A DNA stretch of 64,000 nucleotides from Candidatus Gordonibacter avicola (lineage in GTDB: Bacteria > Actinomycetota > Coriobacteriia > Coriobacteriales > Eggerthellaceae): assembly GCA_019113915.1 (NCBI GenBank), contig DXGM01000015.1:1-64000 (forward strand). Direction: 5' to 3'. Both the position numbers and the translations under genes were made by a program. Below, piece after piece: positions 27,195 through 34,964 of this stretch (its first letter is position 1; every line of letters starts with the position of its first letter). Under the pieces are notes generated by a model, which was not told where the DNA came from, searched no databases, and was given only the letters and a program-made list of their open reading frames with translations.

Positions 27195-27509
27195 TCAGTG
27201 GTAGTCTTCAATACTTTCAATTCGAATCGTTGTTATGGTTGTCAGATCGTCGGGGTCAAAATTGCCAATAGGACGAACGATAAGTCGTTGATTCTTGCTT
27301 ACGTCAATACCCCAACAACCTTCCCAATTCCCTGTAAGCTTGTGCCTACGGGGCGACGGGAGATGCGTTATTTGCGAAAGGTTGTCCGCAACCCTTAAGT
27401 CAGACATCCTGCGAATAAGTTTTTCGGCAATATCGCCACGTTTTTTACGAATGATCCGGTCATCCTCAAGAATTTTCATCATGGACTTGTCGGCATACTT
27501 AATTTCCAT
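27195..27509 (-). CDS. HigB/RelE-type toxin
   Basis: The 104-aa protein MEIKYADKSMMKILEDDRII... has the RelE/HigB core (LRVADNLSQITHLPSPRRHKLTGNW and WGIDVSKNQRLIVRPIG), the mRNA-interferase fold that cleaves mRNA on the ribosome. The ATG at 27509 is set by GGAGGTGCATGT. The antitoxin gene follows directly. Confidence 0.85.
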   Translation of the reverse strand: MEIKYADKSMMKILEDDRIIRKKRGDIAEKLIRRMSDLRVADNLSQITHLPSPRRHKLTGNWEGCWGIDVSKNQRLIVRPIGNFDPDDLTTITTIRIESIEDYH

Positions 27510-27636
27510 ACATGCACCTCCAAGGAAATTGTAGAGCAATTAACCTTAGAGGTCAATTCACTTGAAAAATGACAGGTGATTGTAACTGCCTATGAGATGC
27601 TGGTTGATTGCAATCAACCCAAGACAGGATCACCAT

Positions 27637-27674
27637 GAAGCGCCCCCGGTTTCAGTTGAAACCGGGGGCGCTTC
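27637..27674 (-). terminator. 17-bp perfect inverted repeat, terminator of the small toxin mRNA
   Basis: Arms of 17 bp (GAAGCGCCCCCGGTTTC and complement) enclose a 4-nt loop. On the minus strand it ends the transcript of the small toxin gene. The right arm also holds TTGAAA (27656-27661), a -35 for the opposing RNA. Confidence 0.65.
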
Positions 27675-27795
27675 TGTCGTATACTATGCCTACCGGCGGT
27701 GCCCTGGAGGTGAGTTTTGCGGCTACACGATCCAGTTCGGGCGGCGCAGGTATTAGTGGGAGCCCGGGAGTTATTCCCGGGCTTTGCTATTTCAG
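27656..27795 (+). ncRNA. Candidate antisense antitoxin RNA of a type I toxin-antitoxin locus
   Basis: TTGAAA (27656-27661), 18-nt spacer, TATACT (27680-27685) form a strong promoter; transcription from about 27692 would end at the stem AGCCCGGGA/TCCCGGGCT (27761-27783) followed by TTTGCT. The RNA overlaps the 3' part of the leftward small toxin transcript, like RNAI/RNAII of par-type loci. No open reading frame of note lies in it. Confidence 0.5.
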
Positions 27796-27918
27796 CTTCT
27801 CCCTGGGTCCCTTCCTGCTTCGTCCGTCACTCTTATAGTCCGTCCACAAATCATGGAGAAAGCTCATGATCGTGGCCACCGCTGCGTAGGCGTAAAGGAT
27901 TTCAAGAACTGTGTTCAT
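27787..27918 (-). CDS. Small membrane toxin-like peptide (43 aa)
   Basis: The peptide MNTVLEILYAYAAVATIMSF... has one hydrophobic helix (residues 4-25) followed by a basic tail (KSDGRSRKGPREKLK), the build of type I holin-like toxins. A perfect GGAGG lies 9 nt before the ATG; an upstream extension to 28014 has no such site. It faces a promoter-driven opposing RNA overlapping its 3' end. Toxicity is inferred from architecture. Confidence 0.62.
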   Translation of the reverse strand: MNTVLEILYAYAAVATIMSFLHDLWTDYKSDGRSRKGPREKLK

Positions 27919-28176
27919 AGGCACACGCCTCCTTTTGAAAGAAAGCGCCGCCCGAATGCGGACACCGTCGGCGAGGGTAGTATACGCTATAGAGTCATTG
28001 ATGTTAAGAAGCAAAGCACCAGGTCAAAAAGCGAATTGCAAGAGCCCACGTCAGAGCAGTGTCTCTGACAAAGTAATTTTTGGAAGCCCAAGAAATGGCT
28101 GCTCAGAGGCTCATGCACGCTTCCCTATTTGGCGACTGCTTCCTCCTGACGCACAGGCTCGTTTAAGTTGAGCGTC

Positions 28177-28932
28177 TCATTCTTGTACAAACACGTAGGT
28201 GCTCTCGGTTGAGCGGTCGGGGTCGTAGTGGTAGCCGGATTCGTTGAAGGTTTGTAGGGCTTCGGGGCGAGTTGGGTGGTGGGTGGTGCACCAGTGGAGG
28301 ATTGAGCCTCGGGCGGATTTGGCGGCGGTTGCGCGTTGGATGAGGCGGCCGCGGGCGTCGATGGTGCCGAAGAGGCAGGTGACTACACGGCAGCCGGCGC
28401 GCTCCGCGTGCGGCACCACGGCTTTTGCGTACTCGACTGACGCGAGGTTTACGATGACATCGGTCTCAGCGGCGAGCGTTTGGAAAAGCGCATCGCCCCA
28501 GTACTCGTAGAGGTTTCGCGCGCTGCCCACCGCCAGCTTCGCCTGCATCTCCAGACGGTACGGCACCACGCCGTCGAAGGGGCGCAGCACGCCATAGAAG
28601 CCGGAGAGAATGCGCAGGTGCTCTTGCAGATACTCCAGCTGCGACGACTCCATCACCTGCGGTGCAAGGTGCTGATACTGAATGCCCTCGTACGCAAGCA
28701 CCGCCGGCGTCAACATGCCGCTTGCGCGCACGTCCATAGTGCGAAAGCGCTCGAAGTTGAGTTCGGCTAGCGCATCGCTGCACTGCCAGAGGGCCTTTGC
28801 CTCGTCGTACGAAAGCGCCCGAACCTCGTCGGCCAGCTCGGCGGCGCGATCGACGAACAGCGGCAGGTTGCGCCATGCAAACGAGGTGTCAACAACGTTC
28901 ATTTTCTTAGCAGGCGAAATGATGAATCGCAC
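28177..28932 (-). CDS. yaaA: Peroxide stress protein YaaA
   Basis: The 251-aa protein starts MRFIISPAKKMNVVDTSFAW and contains LYEYWGD and NLASVEYAK, both hallmarks of the YaaA/DUF328 family, which lowers free iron and protects DNA during peroxide stress. Length is normal for the family. It stands alone between the small toxin locus and vapBC. The promoter lies in 28933-28995. Confidence 0.92.
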   Translation of the reverse strand: MRFIISPAKKMNVVDTSFAWRNLPLFVDRAAELADEVRALSYDEAKALWQCSDALAELNFERFRTMDVRASGMLTPAVLAYEGIQYQHLAPQVMESSQLEYLQEHLRILSGFYGVLRPFDGVVPYRLEMQAKLAVGSARNLYEYWGDALFQTLAAETDVIVNLASVEYAKAVVPHAERAGCRVVTCLFGTIDARGRLIQRATAAKSARGSILHWCTTHHPTRPEALQTFNESGYHYDPDRSTESTYVFVQE

Positions 28933-28995
28933 GAGTGACCTGCCTTCTTACTATCCGAAGCCTGCTGATATTCGTCTTATAGTGTAGCTTTTACG

Positions 28996-29412
28996 CTACA
29001 GTGGCGGCAAGGTCATTTCGCAGGTGCTGTTTACTCCAAGGCGTTCGCAGAGAGCTACGAGTTTTTTGTCGGCAGTGAAGAGGGTGGCGGCTTGGCGACG
29101 GGTGAGGGTTACGTAGAAGAGGTCGTAGACAGGGTGATCCTGGCGCGCGGCCTCGGCGAACGACTCGGCGGCGTTTTCTTCTAATGGGACAAATTCGTCA
29201 ACCAGATCGAGCGCTTTTTCAATGAGCACTTCGGCATGGCTCGCAGAAAACAATCCTGCATGCACGTACTTCCAGAGGGCATTGCGCACTTCCGCGCGAA
29301 ATAAATCCGACGCGATGACGCGCTTATGCTCTAGCATAAAACAGCGAAATGCCTGGCCGCGAGGGGTTCCTAATACCATCTCCACCGCTGCGCTGCAATC
29401 GAGAACTATCAT
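28996..29412 (-). CDS. PIN-domain toxin (VapC-like)
   Basis: The 138-aa product has the PIN acidic pattern: IVLDCSAAVEMV at the N-terminus, an internal EVRNAL, and D residues in DHPVYDLFYVTLTRR and FTADKKL. PIN toxins cut RNA, often tRNA. The ATG overlaps the antitoxin stop by 4 nt. Confidence 0.88.
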   Translation of the reverse strand: MIVLDCSAAVEMVLGTPRGQAFRCFMLEHKRVIASDLFRAEVRNALWKYVHAGLFSASHAEVLIEKALDLVDEFVPLEENAAESFAEAARQDHPVYDLFYVTLTRRQAATLFTADKKLVALCERLGVNSTCEMTLPPL

Positions 29413-29792
29413 CGGATGTGGCTCAATTCGGGAACGAGTTGGTCGTCGCGCTCTTCGCGCATCTGTCGAACAAGTTCAGCCGGCTCGGGGAAGTCTTTTG
29501 GAATCTCGACTTTCGGCAAGGCGTCAAGTGCCGCAAACACCTTTCGCCGGCGCTCGATGCTCTCTTCGGGCGTTTCCTCGGCGCGGCTCTTTGTGCGAAC
29601 CGGCGCTTCAGCCTGCTCAACGGCGGGACGCACCACCCAAGCAGGCGAGCCACCACTTTGCCGATAAGCACGCAAATACTCACGCAGCACATGGACCGTT
29701 TGCTGCGAAATATTGCGATCCTGCGTCGCCGCGCATTCTCGCAGCTCTTCATACATGTCACCCGGAAAGTCCTTCACCTGCAGAGCTGGCAT
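29409..29792 (-). CDS. Ribbon-helix-helix antitoxin (VapB/FitA-like)
   Basis: The N-terminal part MPALQVKDFPGDMYEELREC with ISQQTVHVLREYL is a ribbon-helix-helix DNA-binding domain; the long C-terminal tail (to 127 aa) would wrap the PIN toxin. AGGAGG before the ATG at 29792 sets the start. It is the first gene of the pair and presumably represses it. Confidence 0.85.
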   Translation of the reverse strand: MPALQVKDFPGDMYEELRECAATQDRNISQQTVHVLREYLRAYRQSGGSPAWVVRPAVEQAEAPVRTKSRAEETPEESIERRRKVFAALDALPKVEIPKDFPEPAELVRQMREERDDQLVPELSHIR

Positions 29793-29902
29793 GAGTCCTC
29801 CTATTAGCATCCAGTGTTCATGCTAATGGCATGATAGCATGATTCCGGGATACTAAATAACTAGATAGTAAGTTTGTATTGAGGAATTGCTCAGTAGCAA
29901 TA

Positions 29903-29928
29903 GGAAAGGAGCCCGGCGGCTCCTTTCC
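29903..29928. terminator. Hairpin after the surface protein gene
   Basis: An 11-bp stem (GGAAAGGAGCC/GGCTCCTTTCC) with a CGGC loop, 36 nt beyond the stop of the large surface protein (minus strand). T content is modest on either side. Confidence 0.6.
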
Positions 29929-29963
29929 TTGCTTGCTAGTTACGCTTTGGGAGTGGTGTGCTC

Positions 29964-32900
29964 TTAGGCGTAGTTGTTGAACAGCACGGCGGCGGCGCGC
30001 TCGCGGGTGATTTGTTCGAGCGGGCGGATGTAGGTGCCGTCGGCTTCGTCGTAGCCGTTGAAGATGCCGGCTTGGGCGGCCCAGGCGAGGCTGGCGCGTG
30101 ACCAGTCGCTGATGGTGGCGACATCGACGAACTTGTCGAGCACGCTCATGTCAGCAGCGGCGATCTCGTCGGGCGTGACTGCCAGGTTCACCATCATGGC
30201 TACCATCTCTTCGAAGGTCACGTTGCCGTTGGGGTCGAAGCTGCGAGTGCCATCAGCATTTTCTTTGCCGTTGATGACACCGTTTGCGACAGCCCAGTTG
30301 GCGGCACCGGTGTACCACACACCTGCTTCAACATCAGCCATGCCGGTGTTGTTGGGGGTGGAAGCCATCACGTCGTCGTAGCCTGCATCGCCATCGGGGT
30401 TGGCATGGCGGTTCAAGATGACCGCAAGCTCAGCACGCGTCAGGTTCTTGCCTACGCCGAACAGATCGGTACCGGCATAGCCGCGCATGAGACCGGAGTC
30501 GGCCACAAACGTGACGGCGGGGCCATACCAGGCGTTGAAGTCAACATCAGAGAACATGATGGACTGGGTGGTCCACTTGGCGTAGAGCGTGGTCTTGGCA
30601 GTCACCTTGTCGGTGGCGAAGTCCCAGGCCTTGGTCAGCGCCTCGTCAGCAAACCAGCCAGCAAAGGTGTAGCCCTCGCGCGTCGGGTCGGCGGGCTTGG
30701 TAACCGTCGCACCAGATTCAACTTCCTGAGCAGCAACAGCACTGCCACCGTTAGACTCAAAGGTCACCTGGAACTTCTGAGCCGTAGCAGAGCCGCCACC
30801 AGAAGGAGGCGTCGGGGCCTTGTCGCTGGTAACGATGGCGTAGAGGGAATACTCGTTAGAAGCAAAGGTGACTTTACCTTCTGCGTAATCAACGCTTTGA
30901 GGATTGATGAGTTTTGCTACCCCATCATGGAGGTAAACAACGCTCACCTTCTGGTTCTTAATAACATCCGGATTGACGTTGAGTACGAATGTAAGGTTTT
31001 CACCGACCTTGGTCAGAGGAACCGCAACCTCGGTGGAGTCATTGCGCACAATCAAGTTCACGCTGAGGTCGTAATACTGAGCAACTGTAGCGGTAGCGCC
31101 GAGGTCTTCAGCCGCTTTGTCGTTGATGGGGGAAGCGTCACGAGGGCTCGGGTTGGCTTCTTTGGCTTCCGCAATCACGAGGGTAGTGACGGTGCCGCCG
31201 CTGGCGCTTGCCGCGTCAGTTACGGTTTTCACTTTTTGGATATCGCCATCAGTCAGGCCCTCAACGGATTCGCCACTTGCGACAGCCGTGATTACCTGGT
31301 CAACTGCGGCCGCCACTTTGTTAGCGTCGTCATCCGACAAGCTCAGCTTACCGCTGTCCGACTCAGGAGCAGAAACGATGATATTGGATTCGGCGTTCTC
31401 GTCGACCCACTGGGCCGTCAGCTTGATAGGCTCGGCAGGCATGGCGTCGGGAATCATCGGCGACCAGCCAGCAAACACGTATCCGTCTCGCGTGGGAGCG
31501 GTAGGTGCCGTCGGCTTAGCACCGAAGGCAACAGGGTCTTCTTTATTAGAGCCTTGGTCGCCAAACTCGCCACCGTTGGCATCCCACGTGACGGTGTACT
31601 CTTTGCGGTCGTACTTGATTTCAACAACGGTTGCGTTGTTGGCTTCGATAGTTTTCTTCGGAACTTCGCCACTGAGAGCGAAACCAGCAAACTCTTTTGC
31701 AACGGCCTTCGTCAGATCTCCCGCTACACCTCGCAGGGTTTCGCTATCGCCTTCAACATATGTAGTTGGGTCGTTTGCTTTTTGCAGAAGGTGCTTCACT
31801 GCGTACGTCGTGGAAACAGTTACTTTGCACTCGACCGTTTTGCCAAACTTATCCGTCAGAGTGATGGTGGCTTGACCGGATTTTAGAGCTTTGAGAGATT
31901 TGCCGTCTTCTCCGACTGCAACAATGTCTGCCTTGTCTGACGCGACTGACTTAATAAGATCTTCCACGCCGTGGTACTGAGACAGAAGCGAGTTCTGGAA
32001 AGCGTCGCTCGCTTCATCCGCCAGGTAGAACATTTCCAGCGGCTGGCGTTCGCTTCCCTCGGGCATCACTACGCCCTCGACTGCCGTGAAGGCAATGCCG
32101 CTGAAATCGGTAACTTCATTCACGGTAACGGCCATGTTGGCGGTAGCCTTACCAGCGGAGAGGGTGACATTCTGATCTTCTCCAACCTTTTTGGCCTGCA
32201 AGCCAAGCAAACCCTCGCGCTCTATACCGCTTTGAGACACGCACTTTACCACTTGGCTATTGGTGGTGATTTCAAAGTAGGTCAGCGGGTCATCAGGATT
32301 CTCGCCTTCCACCGTATAGGGAATTTCGCACGTGCTTCCATGAGTTTTGATCATACCCGTGCAGATGGGGCATTCTTTGATATATTCGAATTCCACCGGG
32401 TCAGATGACGTAATGCTGAAACTTTCTACAACATTTGCGTTCTCCACGACGGTTACGTCGTATGAAGCCTCTGCATGATAAGAGAACTCACTGCCGGTGT
32501 AGTTATACTGGATGGTGACCTTCGCAGTACCAGCAGATTGAGGCGTAAGAGTTATTTCCCTTCCCTTTTTCTTCTGCCCATCCATGTTAGTTGCCGTCAC
32601 AATATCAGGATTGTCTGATTGCACGCTCCAGCAATTAACATTCGCCACGGTGTAAAGAGGATTCTCATCGTGCCATGGGCCTTCGGTGCCGGGATCAAGC
32701 TCGGCGGTAAAAGTACTCGCACCCTGACCAACTGCAAAGCTTTTTGCAAAATTAGCAAGAGGCTGGCAGTTAATCTGCAGCTGGTAGTTGCCTTCGCCAT
32801 CGAACTGCGGAGACACAGAAGCGTTGGCATACTTGGCCTTGAGCGCCTGCACGGCCTCGTTCGAAAGCTGGTTAAAAGCGCATGACAGCGACGTCAGGCT

Positions 32901-34043
32901 CGTGCAGCCCTCAATGCTGAGGGACTCCACGTCGCTTCTGTCGCAGTAGAGGTCTTCGAGGTTCGTCAGACCGCTTGCGTCGATAGAGGAAATGATGCTG
33001 TTCGTGCTGAAGAAGGACTTCAGGTCGGTGCAGCTGGTCAAATCCAGATTTTCACACGCAACTCCGTACAAGGAAACGGAGACGACAGGCAGGCCATCAA
33101 GGGAGGCAGGCACGACGATGGTTCCATCAGAACGCGCGTAGTCGTAGTCATAGATATACGCGCCGGAGCCATCGGGACCATCCTGAACCTCGTAGGCAAA
33201 ACCGCTCTCATGGAACTGCGGGGAGAGGTTACTCTCATGACCCATCACGGTAGCCCAGTCTAGAATCCGGGTCATGTCTTTGATGTAGTTGCGGCTACAA
33301 TCGAGATAAGCCAGGTCATAGCACTTGCTGATGTCGAGCACTTCAATGCCACAACCGCTCAGATAGGCTTCTACAACGAACTGGTCGCCGATTTTGTCGG
33401 GAAGAACTACGGTCGAAGAACGACCATCCCAGCCGAGAATGACAGCACCCTTATCGCTGGAACCAAATGCGAATCCGGTTTCCTTATCGTACTGAGGATG
33501 AATTTCGCCTTTTTCCGCATCCCCATCACGCCACGTATCAAGGGCCTCGGTGTCTGTGAGGTAGTTGAAGCGGCAATCCAGATACGTCAGCGCTTCGCAC
33601 CCCGTGATATCAAGCTCCGTAAGCTTGTTGTAGGAGCAGATGAGGGTCTTAAGTGTCGCGCAATTCTCCACATTCAGCGACGCAAGGTTGCCATGAGTGA
33701 TGGAGAGATCTCCCAGATCTGTTACTTCAGAGCAATCGAGGTTGGTAAACGTGTAGCCACGCTCGAACGAGGCGCTTCCTACCTTCACACCCTCTTCGCC
33801 AACGGTAGCCGGAAGGGTAACCGCAGCGTCGGTACCAGTGTAGCCAGTAATAGTTGCAACCGCATCCTGGTCTGCACCTTCTACTGAGTACTCCCAATCG
33901 CCGCTCGTAAGGGCGTAGGCCTTCTCAATGAAGCCCCCCCCCCCCGCAAGACTTAGGGCTAGCGCCGCTAGCAGGGTTGCGAGCGCTAACAAGACTGCTG
34001 GTCTTGCGGGCGCACCGCGTTTTTTGACGCATGTGATTTGCAT
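29964..34043 (-). CDS. Large SLH-domain surface protein with LRR and InlB-type repeats
   Basis: The 1359-aa protein has a long signal peptide (cleavage probably after AYA near residue 46), bacterial leucine-rich repeats from about 80 to 430 (LTELDITGCEALTYLDCRFN), Ig/BIG-like domains, two InlB-type Flg_new repeats (YTVTWDANGGEFGDQ; VTFESNGGSAV) and three C-terminal SLH domains (FSDVDFNAWY onward) that hold it to the cell wall. It is probably an adhesin. The signal peptide contains four glycines encoded by a run of 12 G, so the reading frame can switch. The adjacent LytTR response regulator is the likely controller. Confidence 0.9.
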   Translation of the reverse strand: MQITCVKKRGAPARPAVLLALATLLAALALSLAGGGGFIEKAYALTSGDWEYSVEGADQDAVATITGYTGTDAAVTLPATVGEEGVKVGSASFERGYTFTNLDCSEVTDLGDLSITHGNLASLNVENCATLKTLICSYNKLTELDITGCEALTYLDCRFNYLTDTEALDTWRDGDAEKGEIHPQYDKETGFAFGSSDKGAVILGWDGRSSTVVLPDKIGDQFVVEAYLSGCGIEVLDISKCYDLAYLDCSRNYIKDMTRILDWATVMGHESNLSPQFHESGFAYEVQDGPDGSGAYIYDYDYARSDGTIVVPASLDGLPVVSVSLYGVACENLDLTSCTDLKSFFSTNSIISSIDASGLTNLEDLYCDRSDVESLSIEGCTSLTSLSCAFNQLSNEAVQALKAKYANASVSPQFDGEGNYQLQINCQPLANFAKSFAVGQGASTFTAELDPGTEGPWHDENPLYTVANVNCWSVQSDNPDIVTATNMDGQKKKGREITLTPQSAGTAKVTIQYNYTGSEFSYHAEASYDVTVVENANVVESFSITSSDPVEFEYIKECPICTGMIKTHGSTCEIPYTVEGENPDDPLTYFEITTNSQVVKCVSQSGIEREGLLGLQAKKVGEDQNVTLSAGKATANMAVTVNEVTDFSGIAFTAVEGVVMPEGSERQPLEMFYLADEASDAFQNSLLSQYHGVEDLIKSVASDKADIVAVGEDGKSLKALKSGQATITLTDKFGKTVECKVTVSTTYAVKHLLQKANDPTTYVEGDSETLRGVAGDLTKAVAKEFAGFALSGEVPKKTIEANNATVVEIKYDRKEYTVTWDANGGEFGDQGSNKEDPVAFGAKPTAPTAPTRDGYVFAGWSPMIPDAMPAEPIKLTAQWVDENAESNIIVSAPESDSGKLSLSDDDANKVAAAVDQVITAVASGESVEGLTDGDIQKVKTVTDAASASGGTVTTLVIAEAKEANPSPRDASPINDKAAEDLGATATVAQYYDLSVNLIVRNDSTEVAVPLTKVGENLTFVLNVNPDVIKNQKVSVVYLHDGVAKLINPQSVDYAEGKVTFASNEYSLYAIVTSDKAPTPPSGGGSATAQKFQVTFESNGGSAVAAQEVESGATVTKPADPTREGYTFAGWFADEALTKAWDFATDKVTAKTTLYAKWTTQSIMFSDVDFNAWYGPAVTFVADSGLMRGYAGTDLFGVGKNLTRAELAVILNRHANPDGDAGYDDVMASTPNNTGMADVEAGVWYTGAANWAVANGVINGKENADGTRSFDPNGNVTFEEMVAMMVNLAVTPDEIAAADMSVLDKFVDVATISDWSRASLAWAAQAGIFNGYDEADGTYIRPLEQITRERAAAVLFNNYA
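33934..33945 (-). repeat. Poly-G tract (12) in the signal-peptide coding region
   Basis: Twelve consecutive G on the coding strand encode AGGGG at about residues 33-37. With 12 G the frame is open; gain or loss of one base truncates the protein before export. Confidence 0.85.
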
Positions 34044-34248
34044 CGTTTCTCACTCCTTCAAACTCGTCCGGGCAGCTTCATTTGGTGCCGCCTGGTGCTG
34101 TCGCATCGGATAGGTAGCCCTCATGCGCGCCTGAAACGTAAGGGCGTTCACCTGGTTTTTCCCTATCCTCCACGATCATTCTTTCCAAGCGCGCCACCCG
34201 CTTCAATACGAATGTAAGAATTAAACGCAGCGAGGTAATAACTAACTT

Positions 34249-34959
34249 TCACAAGCGCTTGCGAATATGTGCGAAGAAGCTTTCGCGGGTGGATTTGCGG
34301 CGCTTTTGGCTGATGGGAATCACTTCGCCCGACATGAGGCGCACGGAATCTTGCGAGAGTTCGGCTATGTGGTCCATGTTCACGAGGAAGCTTTTGTGAC
34401 ACTGAACGAACGAGGACGGCAGCTCGGCAATGAGATCGGCTAGGGCGGCGTAGGTGTCGATGACCTCGCCTGGCAGGTGCAGGTGCGCTTTGCGACGATC
34501 GCTTTCCACGTAGGCCAGCTTGCGCGGGTCCACCAGCACCACGCGCCCACCCGAGCGCACCACCAGCGAGGGGTGAGCGGCCTCCAGGCGCGACAAAGCC
34601 TTGTCCAGCGCGTCGTCGAAATCGCGCTGGTTCACGGGCTTCACCAGGAAATACACGTGGTCGGTGCGGTAGACGCTTGTGCAATATTCCATGTGGCCCG
34701 TGACGTACATCACCTGCGTGCCGCTGCTGGCGGGCAGGCAGCGCCGCACGGCCTCGATACCACTCGGGCGGCCTTCGCCGAAGTCGATATCCATCACCAG
34801 GATGTCGCACACGTTGCCCGCGCTGGCCGCTTCCTCAAAATCGGTCACCGAGGGCAACCACGCAACGGCGAATTCGCTCGCTCGCGGGTGCCGCGCGACC
34901 AGCGCCTCAATGGCCTGGGCTTGTTGCTGTTCATCGTCCACTATGAGTATGCGGTACAT
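34249..34959 (-). CDS. LytTR-family response regulator
   Basis: The 236-aa product has a receiver domain (ILIVDDEQQ with phosphoacceptor D in LVMDIDFG, then YVTGH and K in FLVKPV) and a C-terminal LytTR DNA-binding domain (YVESDRRKAHLHL, FVQCHKSFLVNMDHI). This is the AgrA/LytR type that controls surface and virulence genes. It starts 5 nt after the sensor-kinase gene and precedes the surface gene by 205 nt. Confidence 0.93.
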   Translation of the reverse strand: MYRILIVDDEQQQAQAIEALVARHPRASEFAVAWLPSVTDFEEAASAGNVCDILVMDIDFGEGRPSGIEAVRRCLPASSGTQVMYVTGHMEYCTSVYRTDHVYFLVKPVNQRDFDDALDKALSRLEAAHPSLVVRSGGRVVLVDPRKLAYVESDRRKAHLHLPGEVIDTYAALADLIAELPSSFVQCHKSFLVNMDHIAELSQDSVRLMSGEVIPISQKRRKSTRESFFAHIRKRL

Positions 34960-34964
34960 GGTGC

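Noticed and set aside
28936..28995. tRNA or integration site next to YaaA
   Set aside because: No cloverleaf seen; no tRNA found anywhere in the window.
29222..29807. Plus-strand frames over vapBC
   Set aside because: Shadows of the PIN/antitoxin genes; no ribosome sites.
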